A DNA stretch of 64,000 nt. It comes from Leptospira perdikensis (lineage in GTDB: Bacteria > Spirochaetota > Leptospiria > Leptospirales > Leptospiraceae). Made by a program: the position numbers and the translations under genes. Under the pieces are notes generated by a model. The model was not told the DNA's origin. It did no database searches and saw nothing but the letters and a program-made list of their open reading frames with translations. Below are positions 26,579 through 36,977 of the stretch, piece by piece (position 1 is the first letter of the stretch; each line of letters begins with the position of its first letter). The DNA lies in NCBI RefSeq assembly GCF_004769575.1, contig NZ_RQGA01000019.1:1-64000 (forward strand). Direction: 5' to 3'.

Positions 26579-26884
26579 TTTGTTTAAAGTATGCATCGAT
26601 TTTTTTGAAATCTTCAAATAAAAAAAGTCTATTGAGCCGAAATCCTTGAATCAACTGGATTACTTGGAGTTAAGAGAGTATTTGAATCGGATCACCAAAG
26701 ATGAGGTAAATTCTTAAGTGGGCATATTTTGTCTGTAAGGTGAAGTGTTTTTTGCTACACTAGCAGGTATTACGTGAGTAATGGTAATGTTTTGTTTAGT
26801 TGTTTTCTTGTGTCGTTTGTAAAGTTGCCAACTAATGCGTATTTGATTGACAATTATATTGGAATATTCGTTTATCTCAATGTA
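26579..26884. other. Divergent intergenic region, no gene recognised
   Basis: The stretch separates two lipoprotein genes pointing away from each other. A longer reading frame reaches back from 26885 to 26774, but the lipoprotein signal starts at 26885. No operator or RNA is evident. Confidence 0.4.
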
Positions 26885-27283
26885 ATGAAAATTAAGATTC
26901 TTTTGGTCGTTTTAAGTTTGGTCATGTTGGTTTCTCAAAATTGTAATCAACCAGGTATTGCCGGATTGAGTTCGAATAACATTCTCGGGAAAGATGCAAC
27001 TAAAAAGTTGTTGGATGCTGCTACACAAATTGATGCTATCTATTTGAGGGCAACAACTTCCTCATCTACAGTTTCGACCTCATCTGCATACCTTGCGGCT
27101 GCATTGTTGAACGGTATACTTGTTCCGATTGTTGCTGGGTTAGAAGACGAAAAGTATTACCTTAAAGATGGCGTAGATAAATGTGTTAAAGATATCTATG
27201 CCTTGGGCCTTGTGATTGATAATTACTTAACTGTTGCTTTAAGTTGTGACATCAAACCAACACCTGTTGTCGGATTACCGTAA
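26885..27283 (+). CDS. Small Leptospira-type lipoprotein
   Basis: 132 residues. Starting at 26885 gives the signal MKIKILLVVLSLVMLVSQNC with the lipobox cysteine at residue 20; an upstream start at 26774 would add 37 residues that do not look like a signal. The mature part is helical, with an Ala/Ser/Thr-rich middle (TTSSSTVSTSSAYLAAALL) and two cysteines likely to pair (DKCVKD, ALSCD). It resembles the small leptospiral lipoprotein families known only from the genus; the exact family is not certain. Confidence 0.65.
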   Translation: MKIKILLVVLSLVMLVSQNCNQPGIAGLSSNNILGKDATKKLLDAATQIDAIYLRATTSSSTVSTSSAYLAAALLNGILVPIVAGLEDEKYYLKDGVDKCVKDIYALGLVIDNYLTVALSCDIKPTPVVGLP

Positions 27284-27298
27284 ACTTAGTTAGTTTTG

Positions 27299-27330
27299 AA
27301 AAGATTCCCTTTCTTTGAGGGGAATCTTTT
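27299..27330. terminator. Bidirectional terminator
   Basis: AAAAGATTCCC / GGGAATCTTTT, an 11-bp stem with a 10-base loop and T-runs on both strands, between the convergent lipoprotein (ends 27283) and receiver-PAS (ends 27410) genes. Confidence 0.75.
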
Positions 27331-27409
27331 GAGGAAATTAGCAATAAGTGTTTTTTTATGAAATTATGAAGTAGGGCAAATTTGTTTTTGATTTGAAGAT
27401 GTGATAGGA

Positions 27410-28177
27410 TTAAGTGAATAGTCGATTTTGGAAAGTAAGAGCGTGAGGTTTTCCTTGAATGTCTACAATCTCCATACTTAAACTTCCTTCTCTGATCTCT
27501 CCCGATTTGATTCGAAAACGATGGGGGTAGGAAATCAATCTCCCATTCTCAATCATTAAACGTTTAATTTCTTCCCTATCGTTAATGTTTTCATATAGGT
27601 TTAACTCTTGACTCGTTTTTCCTAAAACTTCCTCTGCAGTGTAACCAACTAATTTTGCAAAAGCAGGGTTGATGTTTACATAACGGAAATCTTTCGCTAT
27701 GTCATGGATAGACATTGCTATGGGGCTAACATAAAAAGCTTTCTCGAAAAGTTGTTGTGCTTCGTTTCTTGTCTGATAACTTTCAAATAGCCTGAGAGCC
27801 ATTTTAATAGAAGCAATTAACATTACTTCTCCGGATGATTTTAAAATATATCCGAAAGAAGTGATTGATTCTGTTTTTTGTACCACTTCCACTTCTGAAT
27901 GTAAGGATAGAAAAACCAAGGGTAATGTATGTTTTTCTAGAATCGTTTTGGCCGCAACGGTTCCATCAATTCCATCTCCTAAATCGATATCCATTAGGAT
28001 CAAATCAACATCGTTTTCGTTTAGGGAAACATATTCAATTGCCTCTTCCCCCGTCAACACATGGTGAACAGCAAAACCTGCGGCTTCTAAATGACGAATT
28101 TCTACCATGGCGAGCATCATCTGATCCTCAACTAATAGAATCAACTTTTTCGTATCATTGGAAATGGTTTGCTCCAT
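27410..28177 (-). CDS. Receiver-PAS protein
   Basis: 255 residues. The N-terminal receiver domain (about residues 10-130) has the acidic pair in LLVEDQ, the phospho-accepting Asp in LILMDIDLGDG, and the Lys in GYILKSSG. A PAS domain covers about 140-250 (AFYVSPIAMSIHDIAKDFRY, YTAEEVLGKTSQELN). It ends right after the PAS fold, with no kinase, DNA-binding or cyclase domain. It follows the chemoreceptor gene by 6 bases and is likely its operon partner, perhaps a phosphate sink or a scaffold that tunes signalling. Confidence 0.85.
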   Translation of the reverse strand: MEQTISNDTKKLILLVEDQMMLAMVEIRHLEAAGFAVHHVLTGEEAIEYVSLNENDVDLILMDIDLGDGIDGTVAAKTILEKHTLPLVFLSLHSEVEVVQKTESITSFGYILKSSGEVMLIASIKMALRLFESYQTRNEAQQLFEKAFYVSPIAMSIHDIAKDFRYVNINPAFAKLVGYTAEEVLGKTSQELNLYENINDREEIKRLMIENGRLISYPHRFRIKSGEIREGSLSMEIVDIQGKPHALTFQNRLFT

Positions 28178-28183
28178 GTAGGT

Positions 28184-30094
28184 TTAGATAGAATCTACTT
28201 TGAATCGAAACTGTTCTACGAGTACCATTAAATGTTCGGCCTGTCTACTCATCTCATTCGCAGTGGCAGACAATTCTTCTGAACTCGCTGCATTCGTCTG
28301 AGTGCTTTCGTTGACTTGCGTCATTGCGTCAGTGATTTGTTGAACGCCGGCTGCTTGTTCTTTGGAAGAAAAAGCAATTTCTTGAACTAAATCAGCAGTT
28401 TGACTAATGGAAGGAACTATTTCATTTAGCAAGGAACCGGCTTCTTGCGCTGTTGATAAACTTTCATTTGTAAGGTGGCTGATTTCTTTGGCAGCACCTT
28501 GGCTTCTTTCCGCTAACTTACCTACTTCGGAAGCTACAACGGCGAATCCCATCCCTTGTTCTCCTGCTCTTGCGGCTTCGATTGCAGCATTTAATGCAAG
28601 TAAGTTGGTCTGACCTGAAATTTCATTGATGATTCCAATTTTTTCAGCAATTTTTGACATTGCTAACACGGTTGCGTTTACTGATTCTCCACCTCTTAAC
28701 GCATCATTTGCCGATTTTTTCGCAATTTCATCCGTATTTTTTGCATTCAAATTTGTTTGTGTGATTGAGGCAGACATTTCTTCCACAGCTGCAGTAGTTT
28801 GTTCAATACTTGATGCTTGTTCCGATGTAGCTTCTGCCAAAGAAAGGGAAGTCGAAGATATTTGGCTGGAGGCTTGTGATATGACGACGGCAGAACTTCT
28901 GACCTCTGCCAATGCCAATGAAAGTTTGTCTAATGCATTGTTTAAAGAGTTTGCTAATGTTTCGAAATCTCCAAGGTAGTTTAAAGAAACCCTATGGGTT
29001 AAATCACCCTCTGCCATTGCAATTAATACTTGATTGACATCATCAATGATATTGGAACTTGTATTTGCTAATAAATTAACACTTCCACCTAAATCTTTTG
29101 CAAACCCTTGTTTGTCTTCTAAGGAAACTCTCGTTTTTAAGTTTCCTTTGCCAGCAGCATCTACAACTTGTTGTGTTTCACTGATCATAGATTGCAGTCG
29201 ATCGACCATTCCTTTGATCGAAAATAACATACTCATTTTATCTTTAGGAAGTGTTTGTATTTTTACATTCAAATTCCCGGCCGCAACTTCCGAAACAATT
29301 GCATTTGCATACGCAGGTTCCCCCCCAAGATACTTGAATAATAATCGTATTTCGTAACCTGCATAGGTTAAGATACAAAGTGTAATAAAAACAAAAACAA
29401 TAACGACAGTATTCCAGAAATTTTGACTAGAAATTGCGTCATCAACTTTAGATTGGGTTCTTTGGTCTAATAAGTCAAAGAATTCAGAAACAGGTTTCAT
29501 GATTGTTGCTTTGTTTTTATGATACTCATCATTGTGCATCAAACGACGTGCTTCGACTAAGTCGGGAGTTTTTTTGATTGTAAAGTTACCTGAGGCATCT
29601 GCATACAATCCTTTTACCATATTCATTGCAATGGTTTCTGTTTTTACTAATGCATCAGATTTATCTTTTGCTTCATCCAACTTTGCTAGTTCCTTTTCGG
29701 AAAAACCTTTGGCTTTCATTAAATCTAATAGGGCAATTGCTTTTGAAGCAGGTCTAGGTGTCAATTCACCGGCCGCAACGAAGTCCCAATAAATATTTTC
29801 ATACTGAGTGGGTCTTGGTTTTTTTCCATTCCGAATATCTAAAATGTCGAAGTATTGATTTTCCCATTTGGGATCTCCACCTGAAATGACATAGGTTCGA
29901 GCCAATCTTGTTAGGTCATCAGAACTTTGGCGTAATTCATCAGCTAATAAATAAGATTCATATCTGGATATGGTGGCTTGTGCTACTGTTTCCGATGCGT
30001 TTCTTAATTGCATAGTAAAGAGAACAAGAGAGATCATTGCCAGTGTGATTGTAATGAAGACAGTTCTAAAAATGGAGCGCATGTTTTCTTTCAT
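28184..30094 (-). CDS. Methyl-accepting chemotaxis protein
   Basis: 636 residues. Transmembrane helices at about 10-30 and 235-255 flank a periplasmic sensor of about 200 residues, which carries [20 protein letters not shown] and [13 protein letters not shown]-like segments and a cytoplasmic signalling domain follow, with the conserved tip [20 protein letters not shown]. The sensor is clearly homologous to that of the histidine kinase at 32081, suggesting both detect the same compound. AAGGAAA supports the start. The outer-membrane protein gene lies 45 bases upstream in the same direction. Confidence 0.93.
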   Translation of the reverse strand: MKENMRSIFRTVFITITLAMISLVLFTMQLRNASETVAQATISRYESYLLADELRQSSDDLTRLARTYVISGGDPKWENQYFDILDIRNGKKPRPTQYENIYWDFVAAGELTPRPASKAIALLDLMKAKGFSEKELAKLDEAKDKSDALVKTETIAMNMVKGLYADASGNFTIKKTPDLVEARRLMHNDEYHKNKATIMKPVSEFFDLLDQRTQSKVDDAISSQNFWNTVVIVFVFITLCILTYAGYEIRLLFKYLGGEPAYANAIVSEVAAGNLNVKIQTLPKDKMSMLFSIKGMVDRLQSMISETQQVVDAAGKGNLKTRVSLEDKQGFAKDLGGSVNLLANTSSNIIDDVNQVLIAMAEGDLTHRVSLNYLGDFETLANSLNNALDKLSLALAEVRSSAVVISQASSQISSTSLSLAEATSEQASSIEQTTAAVEEMSASITQTNLNAKNTDEIAKKSANDALRGGESVNATVLAMSKIAEKIGIINEISGQTNLLALNAAIEAARAGEQGMGFAVVASEVGKLAERSQGAAKEISHLTNESLSTAQEAGSLLNEIVPSISQTADLVQEIAFSSKEQAAGVQQITDAMTQVNESTQTNAASSEELSATANEMSRQAEHLMVLVEQFRFKVDSI

Positions 30095-30139
30095 TTTGAA
30101 TTTCCTTAGTTGATTTTTGGTTCTATGATAACTATTGAT

Positions 30140-31303
30140 TTAAAATTTCATCGTATATCCGATTTGGATTACAAAGGTATTTTTTATAAAGTCTTGTTGT
30201 TGGTATTTATAAATTAGTTTTTGTTTTAAATCAGCATCAATTGGCATACTTTTGATTGTATCTATGTTGAACTGATTTTCCAATCCGTAACGTTTCGAAG
30301 GATCTGTAACTCGTTGATCATTTTGATTATTATCTGAATAGATGACTCCTGTTTGTGGATTAAATATAGCGTTATCCCAGAGGTAAGTATCAGGGCGATA
30401 AATATGAATTCCTTTGATAAAAACTCCTGAATAACTTATTTTTAAACTGGTATTGATGTCCGAGATTCCCCTTCTTTGGAGTTCATAGTCGTTTACATAT
30501 TGATAACCAATATGTGTGGCAGGTGTAATTGAAAATTTATCAGTAACAGCAAAGTGATGGGAAAAGGATAGGTTAGAATAAACACTTCCTGTTCCATATC
30601 CATTAAATTCTGAAGTAAATTTATAGTAGGTAGATAAAGTAGGGTTTATGTATTTTAGAAAGGGAGTTCGCCAAATGAAAGTATAGTCGGAAGTTGCAAA
30701 TCGAGAATTATCACCTACGTTAATCAGTACATACAATCCTGTTGAAAATGAGCCCGCGCGATTTTCCCAATTGTAATAAAATTCTCCTAATGCCGCATCT
30801 CCCAAAGCGTTTCGTTCTGCTCTTTTTTTGATACGGTTTTGATCATAACTTGCAGTTCCGGTAATGAGTGAGTGAATCACTAATTGAGTTTGGTTTTCCC
30901 CACCCGGTTTATCTTGGTAATAATAATCATTGTCTCTGTTTGTCCTTCCTACGGTTGGATTGAAAAAGAGCATATTGGAGGTAAATTTCTTATCTCCAGT
31001 ATTAAAAGCTAATTCTGTTGTTAAAAACCATGCGTCTGGAACCGATTTGTACTCAGTATTATTTCGTCTCGCATATCGATCACCGTAAACACTGATTCCT
31101 CGAAAGTTATTTTCGTTGGCCATATATTGGGTTATGGTCACTACGGGATCACTATTTGCTGGTGTTGGTTCGAGTGTTTCCTCTTTCTTTGAGACAGAAC
31201 TTGAATTTGTCTCTTTTTTCTTCCTTTTTGAGTTATCTTGTGCGGTCGATTCTGCAAAAACGGATCCGGCAAAAAGTAAAAAGATTAAAATTTTAAATTT
31301 CAT
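30140..31303 (-). CDS. Outer-membrane beta-barrel protein
   Basis: 387 residues with a signal peptide (FAGSVFAES), a charged Lys/Glu/Ser linker (about residues 20-50) and a barrel-like body of aromatic-rich strands, ending in a terminal phenylalanine (VIQIGYTMKF). The pattern resembles the Tsx/nucleoside-channel class of 12-strand barrels, but this is a guess. The gene heads an operon with the chemoreceptor and receiver-PAS genes, so it may import the compound that the chemoreceptor senses. Confidence 0.7.
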   Translation of the reverse strand: MKFKILIFLLFAGSVFAESTAQDNSKRKKKETNSSSVSKKEETLEPTPANSDPVVTITQYMANENNFRGISVYGDRYARRNNTEYKSVPDAWFLTTELAFNTGDKKFTSNMLFFNPTVGRTNRDNDYYYQDKPGGENQTQLVIHSLITGTASYDQNRIKKRAERNALGDAALGEFYYNWENRAGSFSTGLYVLINVGDNSRFATSDYTFIWRTPFLKYINPTLSTYYKFTSEFNGYGTGSVYSNLSFSHHFAVTDKFSITPATHIGYQYVNDYELQRRGISDINTSLKISYSGVFIKGIHIYRPDTYLWDNAIFNPQTGVIYSDNNQNDQRVTDPSKRYGLENQFNIDTIKSMPIDADLKQKLIYKYQQQDFIKNTFVIQIGYTMKF

Positions 31304-31673
31304 AGTATAGTTTAAGATCCCTCTGATTGACTTGACTTGTCTTTTGAATTGCGTACGAAACGTAACTAGAAATTTCCGAGATGTTAAGTTAGTGATGTAT
31401 TTAAAATTTGCAAGTGAAATTATTTTTATACTAATTCCATGGGAGACTCATTCGAATCAAAATTTCCCTTAGGGTTTTTCGATAGGATAAACACTAAGCA
31501 AATGTTCTTGTTTACTAAACTGAGGATTAGTTCTGATTTTTTGAATCAAATCGGCCGGTCTCTGGTCGGTGTTAAGATTTAGGAGAGTGGATCGTTAAAG
31601 GTATTTGCGTTGGGTAAGGCTACTCAGAACGGTGGCCTTGGGAACATATGGGTTAAGGGTAGCCCCGTTTAGT
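31304..31673. other. Intergenic region between two sensory operons
   Basis: No gene recognised. Just downstream of the receiver gene (minus strand) lies an imperfect inverted repeat, GGCTAC near 31618 and GTAGCC near 31660, which may be a weak terminator; it lacks a T-run. The left part must hold the promoter of the outer-membrane protein operon. Confidence 0.4.
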
Positions 31674-32084
31674 TCAATGGGAAGGTGATTCTTGTAACTC
31701 ACGGATGATGGAGACTAAGTGATCTCTCGACCATGGTTTGGTAACAATATGATCTACGTGGCCGTCTTTTTTCGCACGGTCTAAAGACTCAGGATCTGCA
31801 TGTCCTGTTAAGAGAATTTTTTTGATGTTAGGGAAATTGTTTTCCAGATAAACCATAAACTCATCTCCCTTCATTCCTGGCATTAACCAATCGCTAATGA
31901 TGATGACAATGGCATTGTTTGCGTCTTCTGTATCATTGATAATGTCAATCGCTTCGGCCGCAGATTGAGCCATCTCATACAAAAATTTTTGCCCGAAAGT
32001 ATTCCGCAGTTGTTCTTTTAAACTGAGTAGAACAATTTCTTCATCGTCGACACATAAGAAAGTATATTTTTGATCTTTGTTCAT
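31674..32084 (-). CDS. Single-domain response regulator
   Basis: 136 residues, receiver domain only. Acidic pocket D13-D14, phospho-accepting Asp65 (ISDWLMPG), Thr in LLTGHAD and Lys in VTKPW are all present. It overlaps the histidine kinase gene by four bases (ATGA) and is surely its partner. With no output domain it must act through protein contacts, as CheY-like regulators do. Confidence 0.93.
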   Translation of the reverse strand: MNKDQKYTFLCVDDEEIVLLSLKEQLRNTFGQKFLYEMAQSAAEAIDIINDTEDANNAIVIIISDWLMPGMKGDEFMVYLENNFPNIKKILLTGHADPESLDRAKKDGHVDHIVTKPWSRDHLVSIIRELQESPSH

Positions 32085-34021
32085 ACGGGTAACCTCACGA
32101 TGAAGGTGGTGCCAAAGCCAACCTCCGACTGAAAATATATTTCTCCTTGATGTTTTTCAATGATTTTTTTTACAATTCCAAGCCCTAAACCCGTACCTTC
32201 CCCTCTCATTTTAGTAGTGAAGAAAGGTTCGAAGATTTTTTCTTTATCTTCTTCTTTGATTCCTTTTCCCGTATCACGAATGGAAACGGTGACAAAATTA
32301 GATCCTATTTCTTGCGTAATATCAATCGAAATTTGGCCTTTTCCTTCGATTGCTTGGACCGCATTGTGGATTAGGTTTGTCCAAACTTGGCTTAATTCAT
32401 CCGGATAAACCTCAATCAACTCCACCTCATGGAAGTTTTTTATCACTTCGATTCCTTCTTTTAATAAACTGTTATATATGATTAATACAGTATTTATGTT
32501 TTCTGATAATTGAATTTTTTGTTTTTCTCCAGTAAAATTATGATGAGAATAGTTTTTTAAGGCAAAAACAATTTTGGAAGCACGATCCACCGAGTTTTGG
32601 ATGGTTTTTACATTTCCGTTTAATCGAGATATTTTATAAATGTATTCGATCCCATTTTCGCCATTGGATTCTTGTAATATGGATATCCATGATTCTAATG
32701 TTTGATTGGATTCAATGTCCAAAAGTAAATCTGCAAAATGATCTGGATTATTGATATTAGCTTTTTGAAGGAGATTCGCCATATTTTTTTTAAGGAGTCT
32801 TCGTTCTCTGGTGGCTAAATTTGCGTTTTTTAATTCACTATGATTGGTTATCATCTCATTTGCGATACTGATAGCTCTCATTGGAAGTTTGCTAGTAGGG
32901 AAGGTTAAAACATAGGAAAATGCATCTTGAAGATTCGAAATTGCAGTTTGTATGGAACCGAGGGGAGTATTGATTTCGTGGGCGATTCCTGCAACTAACT
33001 GTCCCAAGGTAGACATTTTTTCTGAATGTATGAGTTGTGCTTCCGCAGCTTTTAGATCTTTTAAAGCTTGTGATAGATCTAAGTTCGTTTGGGAAAGGTT
33101 GGAATTGGAATGATTTAAGTCATAAATTAGATTCGAAATTTTTTCTTTTAAGATCCTAAACGCAGTAGCCAGTTTACCAATTTCATCGTTCGATTCATAA
33201 GTGATTGGTACATCCCAGTTTTGATTGCTGATTTCATGAGTAACAAGAATCAATTTATTGATTGGGGAACTTACTTTTTCCCGAATCACTATAAATGAAA
33301 AAGATAAAGATGTGATAAGGACTATAATGACACTAAACATCGAGGTAAGTAAAAATATGCTGTAATTTTCATACTCTTTGACCTTTGCGTTTGTACGGTT
33401 TTCCAGTAATTGGAAAAACTGATCAATCGGTAACATGATTTCTCTTTTGTGTTTGTGATAATCAATGCCATACATCAAAGAGATTGCAAATTCTCTATTT
33501 GGTTTCTTTCTGATTGTGAACTCTCCATGGGAATCTTTGAATAGCCCTTTCATTGCATTTTTTGCGATGGTTTCTAAATTCACGAGTTCATCTGAATGCA
33601 TTTGGGCTTTGTTTAATTTGGATAATTCTTCTTTAGTGAACCCTGCTGCAATCATTCGATCGTGTAGTGACATTTTAGTACCTGGTTCCTCTTTTTGATC
33701 CGAAGGATCAACGATGAAGTCCCAGTAAATTCGATCGTAATTTTCTGGTCTTGGTTTTTCTCCGTTGCGGATGGCCAAAATTTCATTAAATATTTTTTCG
33801 TAGAAATGATTCCCAGTCACTACGTAAGTACGAACAAACCGAGTTAGGTCATCGGAGCTTTGTCTCAGTTCATCTGCCAATTTGATGGATTTTAATCTAG
33901 TTTCCTGACTTTCTACGAGTGCAGATTGTACTTTAAAGAGTGCAATGGTCAGAACGCCAAGGATCATTAATAGAATGATATTGACCGAAAAAATAAGATA
34001 GAATAAACGCTTTAAGCTCAT
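32081..34021 (-). CDS. Membrane sensor histidine kinase
   Basis: 646 residues from the ATG at 34021; a TTG 27 bases upstream is less likely. Transmembrane helices at about 5-28 and 215-240 flank a periplasmic sensor with [20 protein letters not shown] and IRNGEKPRP, homologous to the chemoreceptor at 28184. HAMP and a coiled coil follow. The dimerisation domain has the phospho-accepting His348 ([16 protein letters not shown]), with an unusually long insertion before the ATPase domain, whose motifs are [23 protein letters not shown] and [14 protein letters not shown]. This layout matches kinases with the DctB-like HisKA type. Confidence 0.93.
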   Translation of the reverse strand: MSLKRLFYLIFSVNIILLMILGVLTIALFKVQSALVESQETRLKSIKLADELRQSSDDLTRFVRTYVVTGNHFYEKIFNEILAIRNGEKPRPENYDRIYWDFIVDPSDQKEEPGTKMSLHDRMIAAGFTKEELSKLNKAQMHSDELVNLETIAKNAMKGLFKDSHGEFTIRKKPNREFAISLMYGIDYHKHKREIMLPIDQFFQLLENRTNAKVKEYENYSIFLLTSMFSVIIVLITSLSFSFIVIREKVSSPINKLILVTHEISNQNWDVPITYESNDEIGKLATAFRILKEKISNLIYDLNHSNSNLSQTNLDLSQALKDLKAAEAQLIHSEKMSTLGQLVAGIAHEINTPLGSIQTAISNLQDAFSYVLTFPTSKLPMRAISIANEMITNHSELKNANLATRERRLLKKNMANLLQKANINNPDHFADLLLDIESNQTLESWISILQESNGENGIEYIYKISRLNGNVKTIQNSVDRASKIVFALKNYSHHNFTGEKQKIQLSENINTVLIIYNSLLKEGIEVIKNFHEVELIEVYPDELSQVWTNLIHNAVQAIEGKGQISIDITQEIGSNFVTVSIRDTGKGIKEEDKEKIFEPFFTTKMRGEGTGLGLGIVKKIIEKHQGEIYFQSEVGFGTTFIVRLPV

Positions 34022-34398
34022 AAAATTTCCGTTTCTAGTTTTATCCAATGATCATTTGAGAAAGAGATAACGAGCCTTACTAGTTAAACTCTATCCTAAA
34101 ATAAATTAAGGATATATATCCGGGTCATGACGTCGTATACGGGTATAGAAAATTGATCAATAGTCAAATCGGATTTCTATCTGTTTGAAAAAAGTAATCT
34201 AAAAAATGGACAAACCGTTCCGTTTCTGGATCAGTGATTTTGGATTCATCGTTTTGAAAAATATAAAAAGGCCAAAAAGTAGAAGTATTGTTTCATTTGT
34301 TGGAATTGTGTTTCGTAAACTGAGGAAAAGAAAAACATACAAATTAGATGTTTCTTAAAATCTATTTTTTAATAGGTAGAAAGATCATATCTTTGTGG
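34022..34398. other. Intergenic, no gene recognised
   Basis: Gap between the histidine kinase start and the end of the propeller lipoprotein gene, both on the minus strand. No clear terminator or small gene; near 34113-34135 lies a short A/T-rich stretch with the palindrome GACGTC that shows nothing more. Confidence 0.4.
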
Positions 34399-35829
34399 TC
34401 ATTGGGCTACGCGGTACGGTTCCGGTCCACTGGGAGTGGCAGAAGCTGGATAAGGATTCCCTGAATTCATAAGGCTTGGAACCCCTGTGTCTGCGTTCAC
34501 TTTGAATTGGTAAAAATTGTTTCCTGCAATATTGCTGACAAATCCATACGTTCCTGTGGGATCCAAAGTGACGAATTGTAAATTGGATCCAAAAGTCAAA
34601 ATGGAATTGGGAGCGGAAATGGATCCATCGATCGGAGAAATATCATGTTTGGCTAAGTTAGCTCCAGCGATATTCACCGTATAAAAGTACTTTCCCGATG
34701 GATGCATCACCGCACGGAAGTTTCCCGCTGTTCCCGGAAAGGGACTTCCGGGTATTGCTGTTAGATTTCCTGTAATTGGATCAATTTGTTTTCCAATAAT
34801 CAGATTTGTGCCCGCTACAGAATATAAATATTGAGATGAGGAATCAATGATAAGAGCTTCCATATTGGTAGTGTTTCCCGCAGTAAATGGAGAATTCGCT
34901 AAATTCGATAAGGCGCCAGTTGTTTGATCGATGGAATAACCGATGATGGGTTCGGCACCTCCATTTCCATTGACATATAAAAATTTTCCATTCGGAGTGA
35001 TGGCCAAATGGTTGAGAGTACAGGAGCAGGGTTGGCTGAAGTCATTAATTTTTGTGAGCATCCCGGTGTTTTGGTCCAGGACAAAGGCACCGATCGTGGC
35101 ACTGCTATGAGTGGATGCATAAAAAAAATTGTTTGAGGGATGAAAGGCAAAAAATATGGGATCGAGAGCTGTCGTACCTGCATTCGTGTTTAGAGAAGAT
35201 AAAAATCCTTCCGTAGGATTTACCATATAACTAGAAATATTTGTGATTCCAAATCCACCAGAAAAGGCAAACCGACCATTGTTAGAAAACTTTGCTGAAT
35301 TGGAAATGAGCGGATAGGGTGATCCTGTGGCCTGAATGATAGCACCAGTATTCATATTGAGTGTGTATAATTCCGTATTGGTTCCGGCGGAAAAACTGAC
35401 GAAATATCGATAAACAGTAAAAGTTTCGAAACTTTGTGTTACGCCTTGTTTATTTTGAATTGTGACTGCCCCTGATTTGGCACCTAGTGGTACTTGAACG
35501 CTGAGCCTTGTGGTAGAGGCCTCGTTGATTGTCGCTTCTATAGATCCAGAAAAGAATACTCTGTTTTCTGAGACCTGCTCTGAAAAATTCACTCCTTCCA
35601 GGAGAATCGTTTCCCCTTCCACACCTGAATTTTTTGAAAAAGAAAAAATCCTAGGTTGTATGAGAAAAAAAATAGAAGCAATTTGTAAATTGAGTTTGGA
35701 TACGGAATCGTTTTCGGGAAAAAAATAGGGTCTCCAGAGCGGATGGTAGACACAAGAAGTAAAAGAGAATAAGATGATCGTAAGTAGGCTGGGTTTTCGC
35801 ATTTTGATTGGCCAGAAAGGGTGATTCAT
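34399..35829 (-). CDS. IPT/TIG plus beta-propeller lipoprotein
   Basis: 476 residues (467 if started at the tenth codon, ATG at 35802, which places a lipobox LFSFTSC neatly at the front). Residues about 55-140 look like an IPT/TIG beta sandwich (GVEGETILLEGVNFSE). The rest is a seven-bladed propeller of the lactonase/YVTN type, with repeated units such as PNGKFLYVNGN and SGKYFYTVNI. No catalytic metal site is apparent. It is related in design to the lipoprotein at 42674. Likely a surface or periplasmic binding protein. Confidence 0.78.
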   Translation of the reverse strand: MNHPFWPIKMRKPSLLTIILFSFTSCVYHPLWRPYFFPENDSVSKLNLQIASIFFLIQPRIFSFSKNSGVEGETILLEGVNFSEQVSENRVFFSGSIEATINEASTTRLSVQVPLGAKSGAVTIQNKQGVTQSFETFTVYRYFVSFSAGTNTELYTLNMNTGAIIQATGSPYPLISNSAKFSNNGRFAFSGGFGITNISSYMVNPTEGFLSSLNTNAGTTALDPIFFAFHPSNNFFYASTHSSATIGAFVLDQNTGMLTKINDFSQPCSCTLNHLAITPNGKFLYVNGNGGAEPIIGYSIDQTTGALSNLANSPFTAGNTTNMEALIIDSSSQYLYSVAGTNLIIGKQIDPITGNLTAIPGSPFPGTAGNFRAVMHPSGKYFYTVNIAGANLAKHDISPIDGSISAPNSILTFGSNLQFVTLDPTGTYGFVSNIAGNNFYQFKVNADTGVPSLMNSGNPYPASATPSGPEPYRVAQ

Positions 35830-36015
35830 TTAGCCATCCGATGGTTTGATTTTGCAATAATTTATTTCCAATAGTCCAGATTTCCGAAGATTTCTTCGGC
35901 TTTTACAGATTAGGGATTGAGAAGGTTCTTAAAAATGAATCGACTGTTTGGATTTTCTGTGGAATGTTCTAATCAAAATTTTTACCTTGGGGTTTTTACT
36001 CATAGGGGGTACATT

Positions 36016-36954
36016 TTGTTCCAACGTATACTATCCATTTTATTTCTTTGTTTTCTGGCTTTAACCTGCCAAATCACTTCTCATAATGTAAAACCTTTTT
36101 TGGCAGAGAAAACATTAGAACAAATTCCTCTCTCTCCCCAACCGAAAGTTTGGGTCGATTTCCAAGTTGTCAAAGTTGCCGACTGGGAAACAACTCTGGC
36201 TGGGCTTTTAGATTTAGATGATCCTAAAGCAAAGGCAGCAGGTTTAAAGGATCGTAAAGAACCCATTTCCATTTACTTTTACCTCGTCAAACACCCGAAA
36301 TATGGAAGTTTTATGATTGATTCCGGAGTGGGAGAAAGTTTTGCAAAAGGCCAATCCGGAGAATTGATCAGTTCTCTTGTAGAATCTCAAATGCATTTGA
36401 GCCATATGAAAGTTTTTGAGACAACCAAAGCCTATTTGACCAAAAACAAAATAGATTTGAAGGGAGTTTTTTTCACTCACTTACATTTGGATCATACTTT
36501 AGGTGCATATGAAATAGAAAGATCGGTTCCCTTTTACGTTGGACCCAGGGAAGTGACAAGTAAACATTTTATTAATTTATTTGTACAAGGTTCCACCAAT
36601 CGTTTGCTAGGTGAAAATCCGAACTTAATCCAACTCGATTTTGGCACAAATCAAAGTCAAATCACGGCTTTGGATTTTTTTGGCGATGAAAGTTTCTATA
36701 TTCTTTCCGTACCAGGGCATACTGTCGGTAGTTTGGCTTTTTTTATTCCTTCAAAAGAGGGTGCCCATTTGATCCTCGGGGATACTTGTCACACTAGGTG
36801 GGGTTGGAACGAAGGAGTGACACCTGGGTCTTTTACTTCTGATCACAAACTCAATCGTAAAAGTTTGGATTTTTTAAAAGGGTTGGAAAAAACTCATAAA
36901 CTTAAGTATGTCTATCCGGGCCATCAAGAACGAATCTCTGTTTTAGGAAAATAA
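36016..36954 (+). CDS. MBL-fold metallo-hydrolase lipoprotein
   Basis: 312 residues from a TTG at 36016. This start has AGGGGG six bases upstream and yields a lipoprotein signal (FLCFLALTC); an in-frame ATG at 35917 has no such support. The metallo-beta-lactamase fold is shown by H155-L-H-L-D-H160, then VPGHTVGS, ILGDTCH and the C-terminal YPGHQ, a complete two-metal site. It is closest in pattern to the AHL-lactonase/MBL group, with an unknown substrate. It is divergent from the propeller lipoprotein gene. Confidence 0.82.
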   Translation: MFQRILSILFLCFLALTCQITSHNVKPFLAEKTLEQIPLSPQPKVWVDFQVVKVADWETTLAGLLDLDDPKAKAAGLKDRKEPISIYFYLVKHPKYGSFMIDSGVGESFAKGQSGELISSLVESQMHLSHMKVFETTKAYLTKNKIDLKGVFFTHLHLDHTLGAYEIERSVPFYVGPREVTSKHFINLFVQGSTNRLLGENPNLIQLDFGTNQSQITALDFFGDESFYILSVPGHTVGSLAFFIPSKEGAHLILGDTCHTRWGWNEGVTPGSFTSDHKLNRKSLDFLKGLEKTHKLKYVYPGHQERISVLGK

Positions 36955-36977
36955 TAAACCACCAGATTTTTGTTCTT

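Noticed and set aside
26774..26884. 37 extra N-terminal residues on the lipoprotein at 26885
   Set aside because: They would put the lipoprotein signal in the middle of the protein.
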